A stretch of DNA of 64,000 bases from Monosporascus cannonballus. Lineage: Eukaryota > Ascomycota > Sordariomycetes > Xylariales. The notes under the pieces were generated by a model. The model worked only from the letters and a program-made list of their open reading frames with translations, did not search any database and had not been told where the DNA came from. Each line of letters begins with the position of its first letter. Within the stretch, counting starts at the first letter, position 1. Shown here one piece after another: positions 49,501-62,609 of the stretch. The DNA lies in the NCBI GenBank assembly GCA_004154925.1, contig QJNS01000260.1, positions 16,086-80,085 of the forward strand, read 5' to 3'. The translations under genes were made by a program, and so were the position numbers.

Positions 49501-51109
49501 TTACTTTAATTTAATTAATCTATATTTTCCAAATATAATTAATTATTTTCTAATTATTATAAAGAAGATAAAAATATTTGGAATATTAATAAGATTTTTA
49601 TTTAAATTTATATATTTTTTGGAAAAGCTTTTGATAAATATTATAAATACCGTCGATAATACCTTTATTTTCATTAATTATATTTAATAAAATTAAACGG
49701 CATTTATTATACGGAATACGTTTTAATTTAAAAAAATTAAAAAAATTTTATTTATTACGTTTATAAAATATATTAATAAAAATAAAAAATAAAATCCGGA
49801 TGATATTAATTACGAATTAATAAAAAATATCAAATAATATTAAATATTATTATAACGTTTTATAAAATTATTTTATTTTTTTAAAAAATACGGTTATAAT
49901 AATAAATAAAGGCAGTAATAATATTTCGTATAACGGTATTATATTAAAATATTATATTACGAATATAATTTTAAATATTAAAATTATTATATTAAAATAT
50001 AATATCGCTTATTATATCTAATTATAAAACGTAATTTATCTTAATTAAAATTATATAATTATAATAGAATTAATATAGTTATTTTAATTTTTTTCGTTAA
50101 CCGAATTATATTTTTATTTAACGTATTATAATTTTCGTAAATACTTAATTTTTTTAATATATTAATATTATTCCGTAATAAATCCGAAAATAATAAAAAT
50201 TTGCCCAATAAATAAGGTAAATAATTATTATTAATTTTGAAAATTATTTTAATTATAATAATTAAAATTATAAAAAAATATATAAAAATATTTAAATTAT
50301 TATTATTACGAAACCGTTTCGTTTTACGTTTTATATTATACGATTATTATTTTTTTAAAGTATATAATTATTTAATTTAAAAGTTTAAATTAATTAAAAA
50401 TAAACATTTTTATAAAATATTAATTTTAAATAATATTGTTTTTAGTTAATAACGAAATTTAAATTTTTTGTATAATATATTATAATATTTGCGTATAATA
50501 GAGTTTTAATTAACCGGAATTAAAAAAATTTATTAATTTTTATATATTAATAATCTTTTGTATATTTGGTTTTTTTTAAAACGTTAATTAATTAATTAAT
50601 CCGAACGGTTAAATTAATAATTCGGCTTAAATCGTCGTAAAAAACCTAATTACGAATAAAATTTTCAAACGTTATATTAATTTTTTTATATTAATACCAA
50701 AAATTTAAAATATACGTTCGTATATTTTATTTTAAGGGCATAACCCGATAAAACTAGAAAAATTCGAATTTATTATATTTTAAAAAAGGAGATAATAACG
50801 TAATAAGCTCGGATTGCAGTTATTATACGCGTTAGGGTTTAAAAATAGCAAATAGATTCTAATTAAAACCAAAATAATATTAATAATAAGCCATGGCAAA
50901 AATAACGGTATATATATATATATATTTATAAAAAAACGTTTTATTATTAAGTTATTACGGATTTTTATTTTTTAAAGAAATAAATATATTAAACGAAGCC
51001 GTTTTTACGTAATTATAACTTAGGCCTTGTTGGCTTATTACGGGGATTTGGGATTTGATTAGTTAATATTTAGCGTTATGGAGCGGTACTTGAATAACTT
51101 TGAAGAAAT

Positions 51110-54100
51110 TTACCTTATCTTGATCAGGACCTTATTTTGGAGGTTGTGGCTGCGCCTGCGGCGCAGCAGCCGTAGCCACAGCTATAGCTTTCGATCAAGA
51201 AGTATCTGTTAGGGGTTAAATATATTAGCTAAATTTCTTTAAGAATAATACTTACAAAAATAACAAAACCTCCAAAATAAGGCCTAATAACAAATTATAA
51301 TTTTTTCGTTCCGTTTAATACGTTTTTATATAAATTTGTAAAAATTATTAATATTAATTTTAATAATATATATTAATTATAAAACTTTTAATATTTTAAC
51401 TTATATAATTTAATATAAAATTAAAATCTATATTTTTTAATATAATAATAATTTTAATTAATATAAAATAAAAATTATTATAATAAAAAATAATTTAAAA
51501 TTTCAATTAATATATATTATAACTTTTTATTCTTTTTAAACTAATATAATAATAATATAATTTTATAAACCAAATTAATAATATATAAAGTTTAAAATTA
51601 TTCGTAATAAAATTTAAAATATATTTTTTTCCTAATTAATTAAATATAAATAATATATTCGAAAATTTAAAATAAATATTTTAAATTTTCGAATACTTAA
51701 TTTTTTAAAATAAAACTTTTATTTTTATTTAATATTTTTATTAGTTTTTTGCCGATATAAACATAATTAATTTATATATTAATATTATATATACGGCCGA
51801 TAACCTTATAGAAATTTTGCGCTGTCGATTTATTCGCCTTATATTAAGTATTATATTTAATAAATAAAGCCGTATTTTACGGAAAAAATAAATTAATATA
51901 ATATATAATTTGGTTTTCGGAAAACTTAATATTTTTTTTATTATTAAAATAAATTTTAAAAAATCCTTAATTATTTAAACCTTTTTATTAATAATTAATT
52001 TAATTATTATTTAAATTATATTATTAATTAAGTTAATAAAAAAATAATAAATTTTTATATTAATAATTTTATATTATATTTTTATTTTAATATTTACAAA
52101 TATGAAAAAACTTAATTTAAAAATATTCGATTATATAATTGCCAAATAATATAACCATATTATTTTTAATTTTAAATAAATATCGAATAATTAATTTTAA
52201 ATTATTATATTAAATTTTATTTTCGAATAATAATATAATTTAATTATTATTAATAAAACATATTTATTATCAAAATAAAAAAATTTCCGGCCTAAATATA
52301 TTAATATTTGTAATTTGCGTTTTATTTTCCTTATTTTCATATATTAATTTATATATATAATAATTGCCAGTAATATTATAAAAAAAATTACGAAATATAA
52401 CGATTTTCGTTAAATCGGTAACTTAATTAAATATAATTATAAAACGGAAATCCGGTATTTTAATATTAATTATTTTAAAATTAATATTATTATTTTTTTA
52501 TAATTAAAAATTAACGTTCGAATTAAAGATATTTAGATTTCTTAATAATTAATGCATCCGGATTATTAAATAATATTTTTCAATTTAATTTAATAATTTG
52601 CGTTTTATTATTAAAAATATTATTTATATTAATAATAAGGCGAAAATTATGGATATTTATAATTATTTAATTAAAATTATAATAAATTAAAAGTATTTAT
52701 CGAAAGTTATAAAAAAAGTTATTAAGTTTTATAATTCCGAAATACCTTATAAAAACTAAATTCGCATATATAATAATTTAAAATAATTAAATAATTTTAT
52801 TTATATCGTCATATTTATTATTGTTTTTAAATTAGGCATAAATATTCCGGATATTAATTAAATAATATAATGAAATATACCGTAAAACTTTTCGATTAAA
52901 GATTTATAGCAGCAATTTAATTAAACGGTTTATAATTATAAATAATTAAATATAATTAATTATAAATAAGTTATATTATTTGTACCTTATTAAATATTTA
53001 ATAAGTATAAAATTAAGTTATTTATTTTAAAAAAAAGCTGAAATAATAAAAACGATTTAGGCCCGGTAAACTAAAAACTGTATTATTTATAAAAATATAA
53101 AGGTTATAATAAAAAATAACGTAATGAATTTGGATAATAAAAAAGACGATACGTAATTTATTGCGAATAATTTCGATTAAGACGAAATAATTATCGATTT
53201 TTAATTTTAATTTTCGGCCGGCCAAAATATTACCTATAAATTTCCGAAATAAAATAATTTTAACTTACGGTATCGGATAAAAATAAGGCCTTAATAATAT
53301 ATATTATTTAATAACAAATATATACGTAAAACGATTTTAACATATTTAAAAAAACCAAATTATTATGTTAAAAAAATCGTAATAATTTAATTCCGGCTAA
53401 ATTTTATTGCAATATATATACGTTTAATTTCCTTTATATATTTAAGTTTTTAAATTCGAAAATATTTGTATAAAAATAATTAAAAGCCGGTTTGGTAAAG
53501 GCGGCTATTTGGAAAATAATAAAGTTCTGGTATAAACGATAAATAAACGAATTATTTTTTATGTAATAATTTCCGTTTAGCAGTAAAAAGGCAAAATGGA
53601 TATTTATTTTTATTAAATTTAAACGGTTTTTATTTAATAAGTTTTTAAATAAATTAAACGAAATTAAAAATTTATATTTAATTTAAAACATAATCGAATT
53701 AATTAAAGCGGTTCCTAGTTTCGATAAATAATAATATTAAGATATTTTGAAAAACCGCCTATTTTTTACATTATATATAATATATAAAAAAATTGTATTT
53801 TCGATTTTATAAAAAATATAAGTAACTTTTTGCAAATGGCGGAATTTGCTTAATTGGAAATAACGGCGCCATATTTTTATATTGTAAACCGATCCATATA
53901 AGTTCCAGATTATTATTATATTACAAATTCGACAAATATTAAAAAAAATTATAAGGCCGCCTTAAGTTATGCCTTATCTTAATTAAAATATATTGTATAC
54001 GGTTATTCGGTTTAAATTAATAATTAATAATTTAACGGTAATCCTAATAATTTAAATATTAAACCGGTATATAATTTATATATTTTTATAATTTAAAATT

Positions 54101-57100
54101 ATAATTTCGGTTATAATAATATTTATATTTATATGCGTAATTCGTAATATATTAAATAATCCTAATTAAAAATTTACTTTATTTTTTTATTTATAATATT
54201 AACGTAAAACTTATTATTTTTAAATATTTTTAATTTTTTAATTCCGTTTTCGTTATTATACTTATATTTATATAATTCGTTTATTTTTATATTGTTATTG
54301 GAATCGCTGGCGTCGCCAGAACGTAATAATCCATAACTTAATATTATAAATAATATATTGGAAAAAAAATCGAAATAATAATTTTTATCGAAATTAAGAA
54401 ATTACGTATTAAAAATAAACGGTATTTATCGGATAAAAACATTAATAACAAATTAAAAAATAATTATAATATTAAATTAAAAAATAAGAAATAAAATTTT
54501 GCCGGTCCTAATTAAAATCGATAATAAAAAATATGTTCGGTTTTAGTATAACGTTACGGTCGTAAAATGTAATAATTATAAATATTTAAATAATATTAAT
54601 TAAAGCTATTAATATATTATTTATTTATTAAATTTATTATTTTTATTAATTTTTAATTCGTTAAATTTTATACGAAATATTAATTTGTTTTAATTCGGAT
54701 TAATTATATATTATAATAAATATATAATAAACTTTTTTAATTAAAAAATTAACAAAATTTTATATTATATAATTCAAATTATAATTTATTATAATTATTA
54801 ACAAATTATCCCTTTAACTTATAACTCTTAATCTATAATATCGAATTAAAAAATTTTAAATTTTATTTTCCGGTTTTTTTTTCGAATTTGTCATATTAGC
54901 TCCTAAAATATTTTTATTTTTTAACCCTTAAAATACTTTAATTCGAATCGAATAATTAAGGTAAAAAATTAATTATGCGGGTAAATAAATAATATGAATA
55001 ATTTTTCGCCAATATTAAAAAAGTCATTTTTTCGCTATTGATATAGTTATTCCGGCGTCCGTTTTTTTTTACATATTAATTCGAAATATTTAAAATTCCG
55101 GATTTATAATAAATTTTTACTAATTACGTTTTATAATTTTATTTTTCTGTAACTAAAATTAATATCTGTCGGCGTACGGTCCTAATTAATATTTTTCGAA
55201 ACCGCTTATATACTTTATCGTTATTTTGTTAAAAATTTTAATAATTATTTTTTTTCGAATTAAGGTTTTTTAGTTCTTTTAGTAAAAATTAACGGCCGGA
55301 TTTAGCTTTTTTCCTTTTATCGCGTTTTCTCTTTATCGGTATAATTGGGTTTTCGGCTGGTTCTAGGGATTTCTTTATTTTTTTCCCGATTAATTCTAGG
55401 AATTCCTTTATATTAAAATTTTATATAAATATAATAATAGTTAGATATTCCGGGCAACCGCCGAAATCCTTAATATTAGCATTAAATATACTGCGGTATT
55501 TAAAAATCTAATTTTTATATAAAGTTATTTATTTGATAGCTAATTACGTAAAATTACGGACTTTTTTTTCGTTTAATATTATAAAAATAATATTTATATA
55601 ATATATATTATAAAATATATTACGGTTTTATATTTTTCTTAATCGATATTATAAAATTATCATATCTTTGGTATTATCCATATTATATAAATCGTTATAA
55701 ATTATAAATTCTCGAAAACGGCTAACGGCTCGAATTATACGGTTTTTTAAAAAATATACGCCGGTTAAATTTGTAATATGAAAAACGTTTATTTCGCAAT
55801 TTTAAAAACTTATTATATAATAATTCGTATTATCCGTATTAATAACTTTATTATTATATTTTAATATAAGGGAAAAAACAAATAATATTATATATTATTT
55901 AATAATTTTTTAAGGTTTAATAAAAACGAAATTTAAAATTTATTAAAATATATAAATATATTTTTTATTAATCTTTTATAAATTATATATATATAATCGA
56001 AATCCCGGAATATTTATTTAAATATTATTTCGAAATTATCGAAAATAAAATATGCATTAATATATATATAACGGCAAATAATTTACATTTTTTGACATAT
56101 AATAATAAAATTTACCTTATAAAAACCTTATAATATTAAAATTTTATCGAATAATTGTTTAATTTAAAGAAAATTTACTTTATAAATTGGGGTAAAATTT
56201 GGAAAAATAATATATATAATAGAAAATAAAATACGAAAAATAACGCCGTAATTAATATAATTTGTATCGAAAATTAACCTAATATTGTTATAATCTTTAT
56301 ATATGTTTTAATTTTTTATTAAATTGCCATATATTTTCCGAATATAATTACCGTATTTTATTTTATTAAATAGCGATAATACTATTATAATAATTAAATA
56401 ATATTAAATATATATAAATAAATAATTATAATTAAAAAATTTAATAATATTATAAATTTACCGATATAAATTCCGCTTAATTAAAATTAAAAATATAAAT
56501 AAAAATTATAAAATATAATAAATAAAATAAAGTTCGTATATTAAATAATTACCGAATATATTATTAATATAAATAAGGAATATATAAAATTTTATAATAT
56601 ATAAATAAAGCTTACGGATAATCAATAAATTATAAAAATATCTTACAATAATATATATAATTAAAATTAAAATATATATAAATTATTAAGTTGATACAGG
56701 TTATTAAATATAAATAAAAATATTAACGTTATTTCTTTTTATAACAAAATAATAACATATAAGGAAAAAACTTAATAACTATATACAAATTATACAAAAT
56801 CTATATTTTAATACAAATTTCTTAATATAATTCATAAAATTATTTTAATTAAATATATATTAAATATAATTATTATAATTATTTAATATATAATTAATAT
56901 TATTTATTTATTTATAAATTTTTATAATTTTAAATACTTATTATATTTTAATATATAAAATTACATTATTTATAATATAATAATTATTAATTAGTTTTTT
57001 TTTACTTAATATCCGAAATCCATATTATAATATATACCTTTATATATTTTACGATATTATAAAAGGTAAATAAATTCCTTGCCGATATAATAAAGGCAGT

Positions 57101-60100
57101 TTCCGTTATAATTCCCAATAATATATCCCGAACAAACCTAAAAAACCTTATTTGCCCGGCTAAAAAAATTAGATTCGCTAATAATATCCTCGAAAAATAA
57201 TTTGTTCCCAAAAAATAACCTTAAGGACGGATAATAAGATCTCGGTCCAAAAAATAGCCGGAACCGGTACCAGAACAATTTACAAAAAAGCAAAACCGAT
57301 AACGTAATCTTAATCAAAACATTTTCGTATTAACTAAATAATATTCGATTATTTTAAAATATAAAATATTCTTTACGGAAAATACATATTATACGTAACC
57401 GATTCCAAATATTAAGTACATATTATAAAATTATATTAATATAACGGAAAATTTAAAAAAATAAATACTTTACGTTTTAATATTAATATAAATATATATT
57501 AATTAAAAAAATCTTACGATTATTAAAAATTTATAAATTCGGTAATATTACGAAAAAATACGGTATTTATATAAATATTAAATATTAATAATATAATTCG
57601 AAATATTTTTCGTAATAATAATTAATAAAATAAAATTTACGTTATAATAAATTATACCGGCCTTATAAATTATTAAATTATTAAATTAATTACGGATTTT
57701 TAATTAATTACGGCTTTCGCAAGTTAATAAAAAAGTTATATAAATTAAATATTATATAAATAATACGAAAAAAAGTTTATAACTTTATAAACCGGACCGC
57801 TTAATTAAGAAATACATATTATATAATTATTTTATAAATATTATAATTTACGAAATTATACGGGTAATAAATATGTAAATTACGTATAAAAATATAACAA
57901 AAAATATTTATATACGATTTTTAAATATTTGATATTATTATATAATCCGAATAAAAATTTCCAAAAAAACTTAAACGTAAATATTATATTTAAAATAAAT
58001 AAAATTTTAAAACCCGAAAACATAAAAGGAATTATTAATACATAAGTTATAATAACGCGTAAAAAAAAGCAAAACGGAAAAAAAATTTAAATTTTTTTAA
58101 AAATATTATTTAATAAATTAATTATAAATAAGGTATACGGGTTAATCCGAAATTATGCGTTATATTTAATTATAAGTAATATAATAATTTTATATAAATT
58201 TACGAAAAATAAAACGTTTAAACGGAATATAATTAATTAAAATTACGTAAATTATAAACTTAATTATTTATATTAATTTTATTAATAATTATGCTATATA
58301 CCGTATCGTAAAATATTATTTTTTATCCGTAATTTATTACCGGATATAAATAAATTACATTAATATAATAATTAAATAATTACGGTAATATATAAAACGA
58401 TTCCGAAATTAATTAATTAAAATTACGTAAATAATAAAATTATATTAATATTAAAATTATAATATAAATATTATGTTATTTATAAAAAATATAAAGTAAT
58501 AAAAAATAAAAAATTATATTAATAATTTATTTTCGTTTGATAAATTTTTATTTTATTTATTTAATAATAACGAAAACGATAATAAATCGCCTTAATTAAA
58601 ATTATTAATTAAATTATCGATAATTTGTATTATAAGATCATAATTTTTTTCCGTATATAAAATATTACGGTTATCCGGAACCAAATTATTTTTAATAAAT
58701 TCGATATTAAAAGTTTTTTCGAATAATTACGTTAAAATTATTTATAAATTAATTTTTATCCTTTATTATATTTAATTAATTAAACTTATTTATATTGTTA
58801 ATAATAAGTACGGTATTATTAAAATTAATAAATTTAATTTTTATAACTTTATAACTTATAATTAAAATATTTTCGGAATTTTAATTATTTTTTTTAATTC
58901 GAAACGGATATCTCTTAATAAGCTAAAAATTCCGAAATAAAAAATAAATGCGTTCGAGAATTTCGTTATGAAAATCCCGAATAACGTAATATTTATTTCG
59001 TAAAAAAATATAACGGATATAAAATTTGCGTTATAAAAATATACGGTATTTAATTAAAAACAAATTTTTTTTAAAAAAAGTAATATTAATATTATATATA
59101 TTATTTTTCGACCGGCAACATTTATTAACAAAATATAAATTATAATGTTTACTTTTTCGATCAAATATTTTTTATTTTTTTTTAAATTTTGTCGGAATTA
59201 AATTTAATATTAAAATCGAATTAATAAATATTTAATCTAATATTATAAAACGTAATATCTAATTAAAATAAAATATTTTTTAATCCTAATTAAATTAATT
59301 AGCTTTATAAAAAAATAATAATATCGGTATTAATCGTTTAATATAATTAATATCGTTATATTATATAATATACGAAAGATATAAATAAATTTAAATTTTT
59401 TAAAATAATAATAATAATAATTTTAAAATTTTTTATTAATAAAAATAATATCGATTAACGGTTAATTATTATTTTTAATAAAGTTAAAAAAATTATTACT
59501 TTATAAAATATCGGCCATATTAAAAATATTTTCGGTTTTGTAATTATCCGATAAAAAGGCCTTATTTGGTATGTTTTAATCAAAATCGTACTGCTTAAAA
59601 AATAATATAAATAAATTATATTCCCGAATTAAAAAAATAAAATATTTACGAATTATCCGTTAAATTATTTATATTATTAAATAATATATTATTAATAAAT
59701 AATAATTAAAAAATTTTATCAGAAAAAATTTTATTTATTAATACGTTTTAATTAAAACCTTATAATACCTTTCTTATTTATCCGATATAACCAAAATATT
59801 TAAAAATTATATTATATGTAATAAATTTAAATTTGGTAACGGTTAACCGAAAATATATATATTTTATAAATTCGGTAAATTTGGTTTTCGAAAAAAGATT
59901 TTCGATTAAGGTATTTCGAAAAACTTTATATACGATAAACGTTTTTGTTATAAATAATTTATATCGGATACGTAATTTTTGCAAAAATAATACGAATATG
60001 TAAATATTATGCATATAAAAAATAAAAAGTTCGAAAAAGTAAAATTTCGGCAATTTTTAATATAATTACGTTATTTTATTTAAAAATTAACGATCCGTTT

Positions 60101-61953
60101 TTAAAATTACTTATATTTTATATATCCCGGTTATATTATCGGGTTAATAAATACGTATAAATATAAGCAGGAAATTTATTTACATATAAAATAAAACAAA
60201 AATAAAAAAGAATTATTATTTCTTATCGTATAAATCGGTTATTTCGGTTTAATTGGCCTATATTTTTCAAATATAACTAATTATTTTCTAATTTACATAA
60301 ATAAAATAAAAATATTTTAAAAACCGATAAAAAAAATTTAAATTTATATATCCTTTAAAAAGATTTTTCGATAAACGTTATAAAAACCGTTAATAATGCC
60401 TTTATTTTCGTTAATTATATTTAACGAAATCGAACGGCGTTTATTATACGGAATACATTTTAATTTGGGAAAACCGGGGAATTTTTATTTATTATGTTTA
60501 TAAAACGTATTAATAAAAATAAAAAATAAAATCCGGATAATATTAATTACGAATTAATAAAAAATATTAAACGGTATTAAATATTATTATAACGTTTTAT
60601 AAAATTATTTTATTTTATAATATTAATTAAGCCGAAATATAAATTATTTTAATTTTTTTAAAAAAATATAATTATAATAACGGATAAAAACGGTAATAAT
60701 ATTTTATATAAAAGTATTATATTGAAATATTATATTACGAATATAATTTTAAATATTAAAATTATCGTATTAAAATATGATATCGCTTTATTATACTTAA
60801 TTATGAAACGCAATTTATTCTAATTAAAATTATATAATTATAGAGAAATTAATATAATTATTTTAATTTTTTTCGTTAATTAAATTATATTTTTATTTAA
60901 CTTATAATAATTTTCATAAATACCTAATTTTCTTAATATATTGATATTATTTCGTAATAAATTCGAAAATAATAAAAATTTGTTTAATAAATAAGGCAAA
61001 TAATTACTATTAATTATAGAAATTATTTTAATTATAATAATTAAAATTATAAAAAAAAATTATATAAAAATATTTAAATCGTTATTATTACGAAACCGTT
61101 TCGTTTTTTATTTTGCATTATATAATAATTATTATTTTTAAAATATATAATTATTTAATTTAAAATTTTAAATTAATTAAAAACAAATATTTTTATGAAA
61201 TATTAATTTTTATTTAAGGTAATATAAATTATTTTAATTTCGAATAATATTTTTTTTAGTAAATAATAAAATTTAAACTTTTTTACAAAAGTTATAAATT
61301 TTTTATATAATATATTATAATATTTACGTATAACGGGGTCCTAATTAACTAAAATCAAAAATTTTTATTAACTTTTATATATTAATAATTTTTTAAATAT
61401 TTTTTTTTAAAATATTAATTAATCGATTAATTCGAATGGTTAAACTAATAATTCGGCTTAAATTATTATAAAAAACCTAATTATAAATAAAATTTTTAAA
61501 CGTTATATTAATTTTTTTATATTAATGCCAGAAATTTAAAATATACGTACGTATATTTTGTTTTAAGGGCGTAACCCGGTAAAACTAAAAGAATTCGGAT
61601 TTATCATATTTTAAAAAAAAGATAATAATACGATAGGTTCGGGCTATAACTATTATATACGTTACGGTTTAAAAATGGTATTAATAATAAGTTATAGCAA
61701 AAATAACGATATATATATATATATATATTTATAAAAAAACGTTTTGTTATTAAGTTATTACGGATTTTCGTTTTTTTAAAAAAATAAATGTACTAAATAA
61801 AGCCGTTTTTACGCAATTACAACTTAGGCCTTGCTGGTTCGTTACGGGGATTTAGGATTTGATTGGTTAATATTTAGCGTTGTAGAGCGGTACTTGAGTG
61901 ACTTTGAAGAAATTGGGAAAACGAGCCAGGGAGGCCTGAGCTAGCTGAGGTAA
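51110..61953. repeat. Tandem unit 2 (10,844 bp, including the right TIR)
   Basis: Starts with the TIR-like TTACCTTATC directly after unit 1 and ends with GGGAAAACGAGCCAGGGAGG...CTGAGGTAA, the right TIR. On its own it would be a complete monomeric element. RIP-mutated throughout; minus-strand frames at 57002-57211 and 59778-60053 are the longest and are not recognised. Confidence 0.9.
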
Positions 61954-61961
61954 CATATATA

Positions 61962-62023
61962 AGCTGATCAGTATGAGACCTTTTCGTATATAGAGAGCGT
62001 TCCGCATCTTTAGCTAGCTAATA
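61962..62023 (-). repeat. Copia LTR, right copy (5' LTR), second part
   Basis: 62 bp matching 34822-34883, ending AGCTAGCTAATA and followed by the GAAAC duplication (62024-62028). Only lightly mutated, unlike the first part at 40021-40122. Confidence 0.85.
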
Positions 62024-62044
62024 GAAACTCCTGTTTCTATAACA

Positions 62045-62570
62045 CATCATGCAAATTTTTATGTATATTTTTTTGCTTTACGTTATCGTTAATAACTGCT
62101 TTTTGTTACAAAAATAAAACAAACGTTTATAAAAAATTATATCGGAATATGATTTCCTTTTACAAAATATTAATTAATAAAAATATTTAATATTTCGAAT
62201 TATTTTTTAACAGACGTTAAAAAGTTTCAAAGAGCTTTTTCGTACTAGTTATATAGAAATCCCTATTAATTAATACTGGAAAGTTTTAAAGAAATTCTTT
62301 TTAAAGTATTAAATTTATTTGAAGTATTTTTATCGCAGTACGCAGCAAATAAGACTTTAAATTGCAAGTAATAATAATGTTATAAATCGGTAGATAACTC
62401 GATATATAACGTCTCGTTGCTTAGAATGCGGTATTGCAATTTGTAATAATAACCGGTATTAGTACTTGTATCATAATGCAGAATAAATATGATTAAAGGT
62501 AGCTTTTTTTTTCGGAAGATAATTGGGTTAGCTGGGCGAATAAAAAAATGTCGCCGAGATGCTAGCGAAT
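62045..62570. other. Interior of the outer element, right part
   Basis: 526 bp, AT-rich but less strongly than the rest. On the minus strand it should precede the remnant at 34123-34321, i.e. hold the 5' end of the outer element's transposase. No readable frame recognised. Confidence 0.5.
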
Positions 62571-62609
62571 AATTGTTGCGACTAGCGCCCTGTGGCCTTC
62601 AAGGGGATA
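62571..62609 (-). repeat. Right 39 bp terminal inverted repeat of the outer element
   Basis: Exact reverse complement of 32764-32802; ends CTTCAAGGGGATA. Normal base composition resumes immediately to its right. Confidence 0.95.

Larger units (their letters stand above)
40123..51109. repeat. Tandem unit 1 (10,987 bp)
   Basis: Starts TTGCCTCATC and ends ...ACTTTGAAGAAAT. Similar to unit 2 along its whole length, with transitions and small indels. Lacks the 38-40 bp right-end TIR segment that follows unit 2. Carries a 17 bp tandem expansion (about 41,020-41,165) and an extra 84 bp repeat (46374-46530) that unit 2 lacks. Confidence 0.9.
40123..61953. mobile_element. 21.8 kb TIR element, head-to-tail dimer, superfamily unresolved
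   Basis: Bounded by an exact 8 bp duplication CATATATA (40115-40122, 61954-61961). The left end reads TTGCCTCATCGTGATCAGGA; the reverse complement of the right end reads TTACCTCAGCTAGCTCAGGC, about 17 of the first 22 positions alike: imperfect TIRs. The body is two tandem units, 40123-51109 and 51110-61953, with the second unit starting again with the TIR sequence (TTACCTTATCTTGATCAGGA). An 8 bp duplication is the habit of hAT, P, KDZ and some MULE elements. RIP has removed every long frame, so no transposase could be recognised and the family stays open. It lies inside a copia LTR, so it is the youngest insertion. Confidence 0.75.
34720..62023 (-). mobile_element. Ty1/copia LTR retrotransposon, RIP-mutated, split by a nested element
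   Basis: Two direct LTRs of 164 bp: 34720-34883, and 40021-40122 continued at 61962-62023 after a nested insertion. Both halves add up to exactly 164. The copies start TGTCAG/TATTAA and end CTAATA, as expected if TG...ACA ends were changed by RIP (CpA to TpA). Target duplication GAAAC lies at 34715-34719 and 62024-62028. The internal part (34884-40020) is 5,137 bp, so the element was about 5.5 kb, normal for copia. Coding strand is minus, shown by a protease-region remnant at 38388-38648; on that strand the left LTR is the 3' LTR and is preceded by a purine-rich AAGGGTG, a plausible polypurine tract. No intact frame remains. Confidence 0.8.
32764..62609. mobile_element. Outer TIR transposon, Tc1/mariner or Fot1/pogo-like, split by nested insertions
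   Basis: The AT-rich block is bounded by perfect 39 bp inverted repeats (32764-32802 and 62571-62609). Reading the outermost TA on each side as a target duplication leaves ends beginning TCCCCTTGAAGG. When the inner insertions are removed (34322 to about 62044), the remainder is about 2.1 kb, the usual size of Fot1/pogo or Tc1 elements, which duplicate TA. The interior is RIP-mutated and has no intact gene. A minus-strand remnant next to the inner insertion is listed separately. The nested explanation is an inference from boundaries; an alternative is two independent copies of a short element in opposite orientation. Confidence 0.6.

Noticed and set aside
40123..61953. Helitron interpretation of the giant dimer (tandem copies, GC hairpin near one end)
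   Set aside because: The element has TIRs and an 8 bp target duplication, and no CTRR end at the right distance from a hairpin; Helitrons make no duplication.
32784..62590. hAT-type reading of the outer element with ends at CAGGG
   Set aside because: The 8 bp flanks would be GAAGGCCA and TGGCCTTC, which are reverse complements, not a direct duplication; they belong to the TIR.
32800..62600. Mitochondrial or centromeric origin of the AT-rich block
   Set aside because: Clear transposon boundaries and CpA-depleted, CpG-retaining composition point to RIP; no mitochondrial gene seen.
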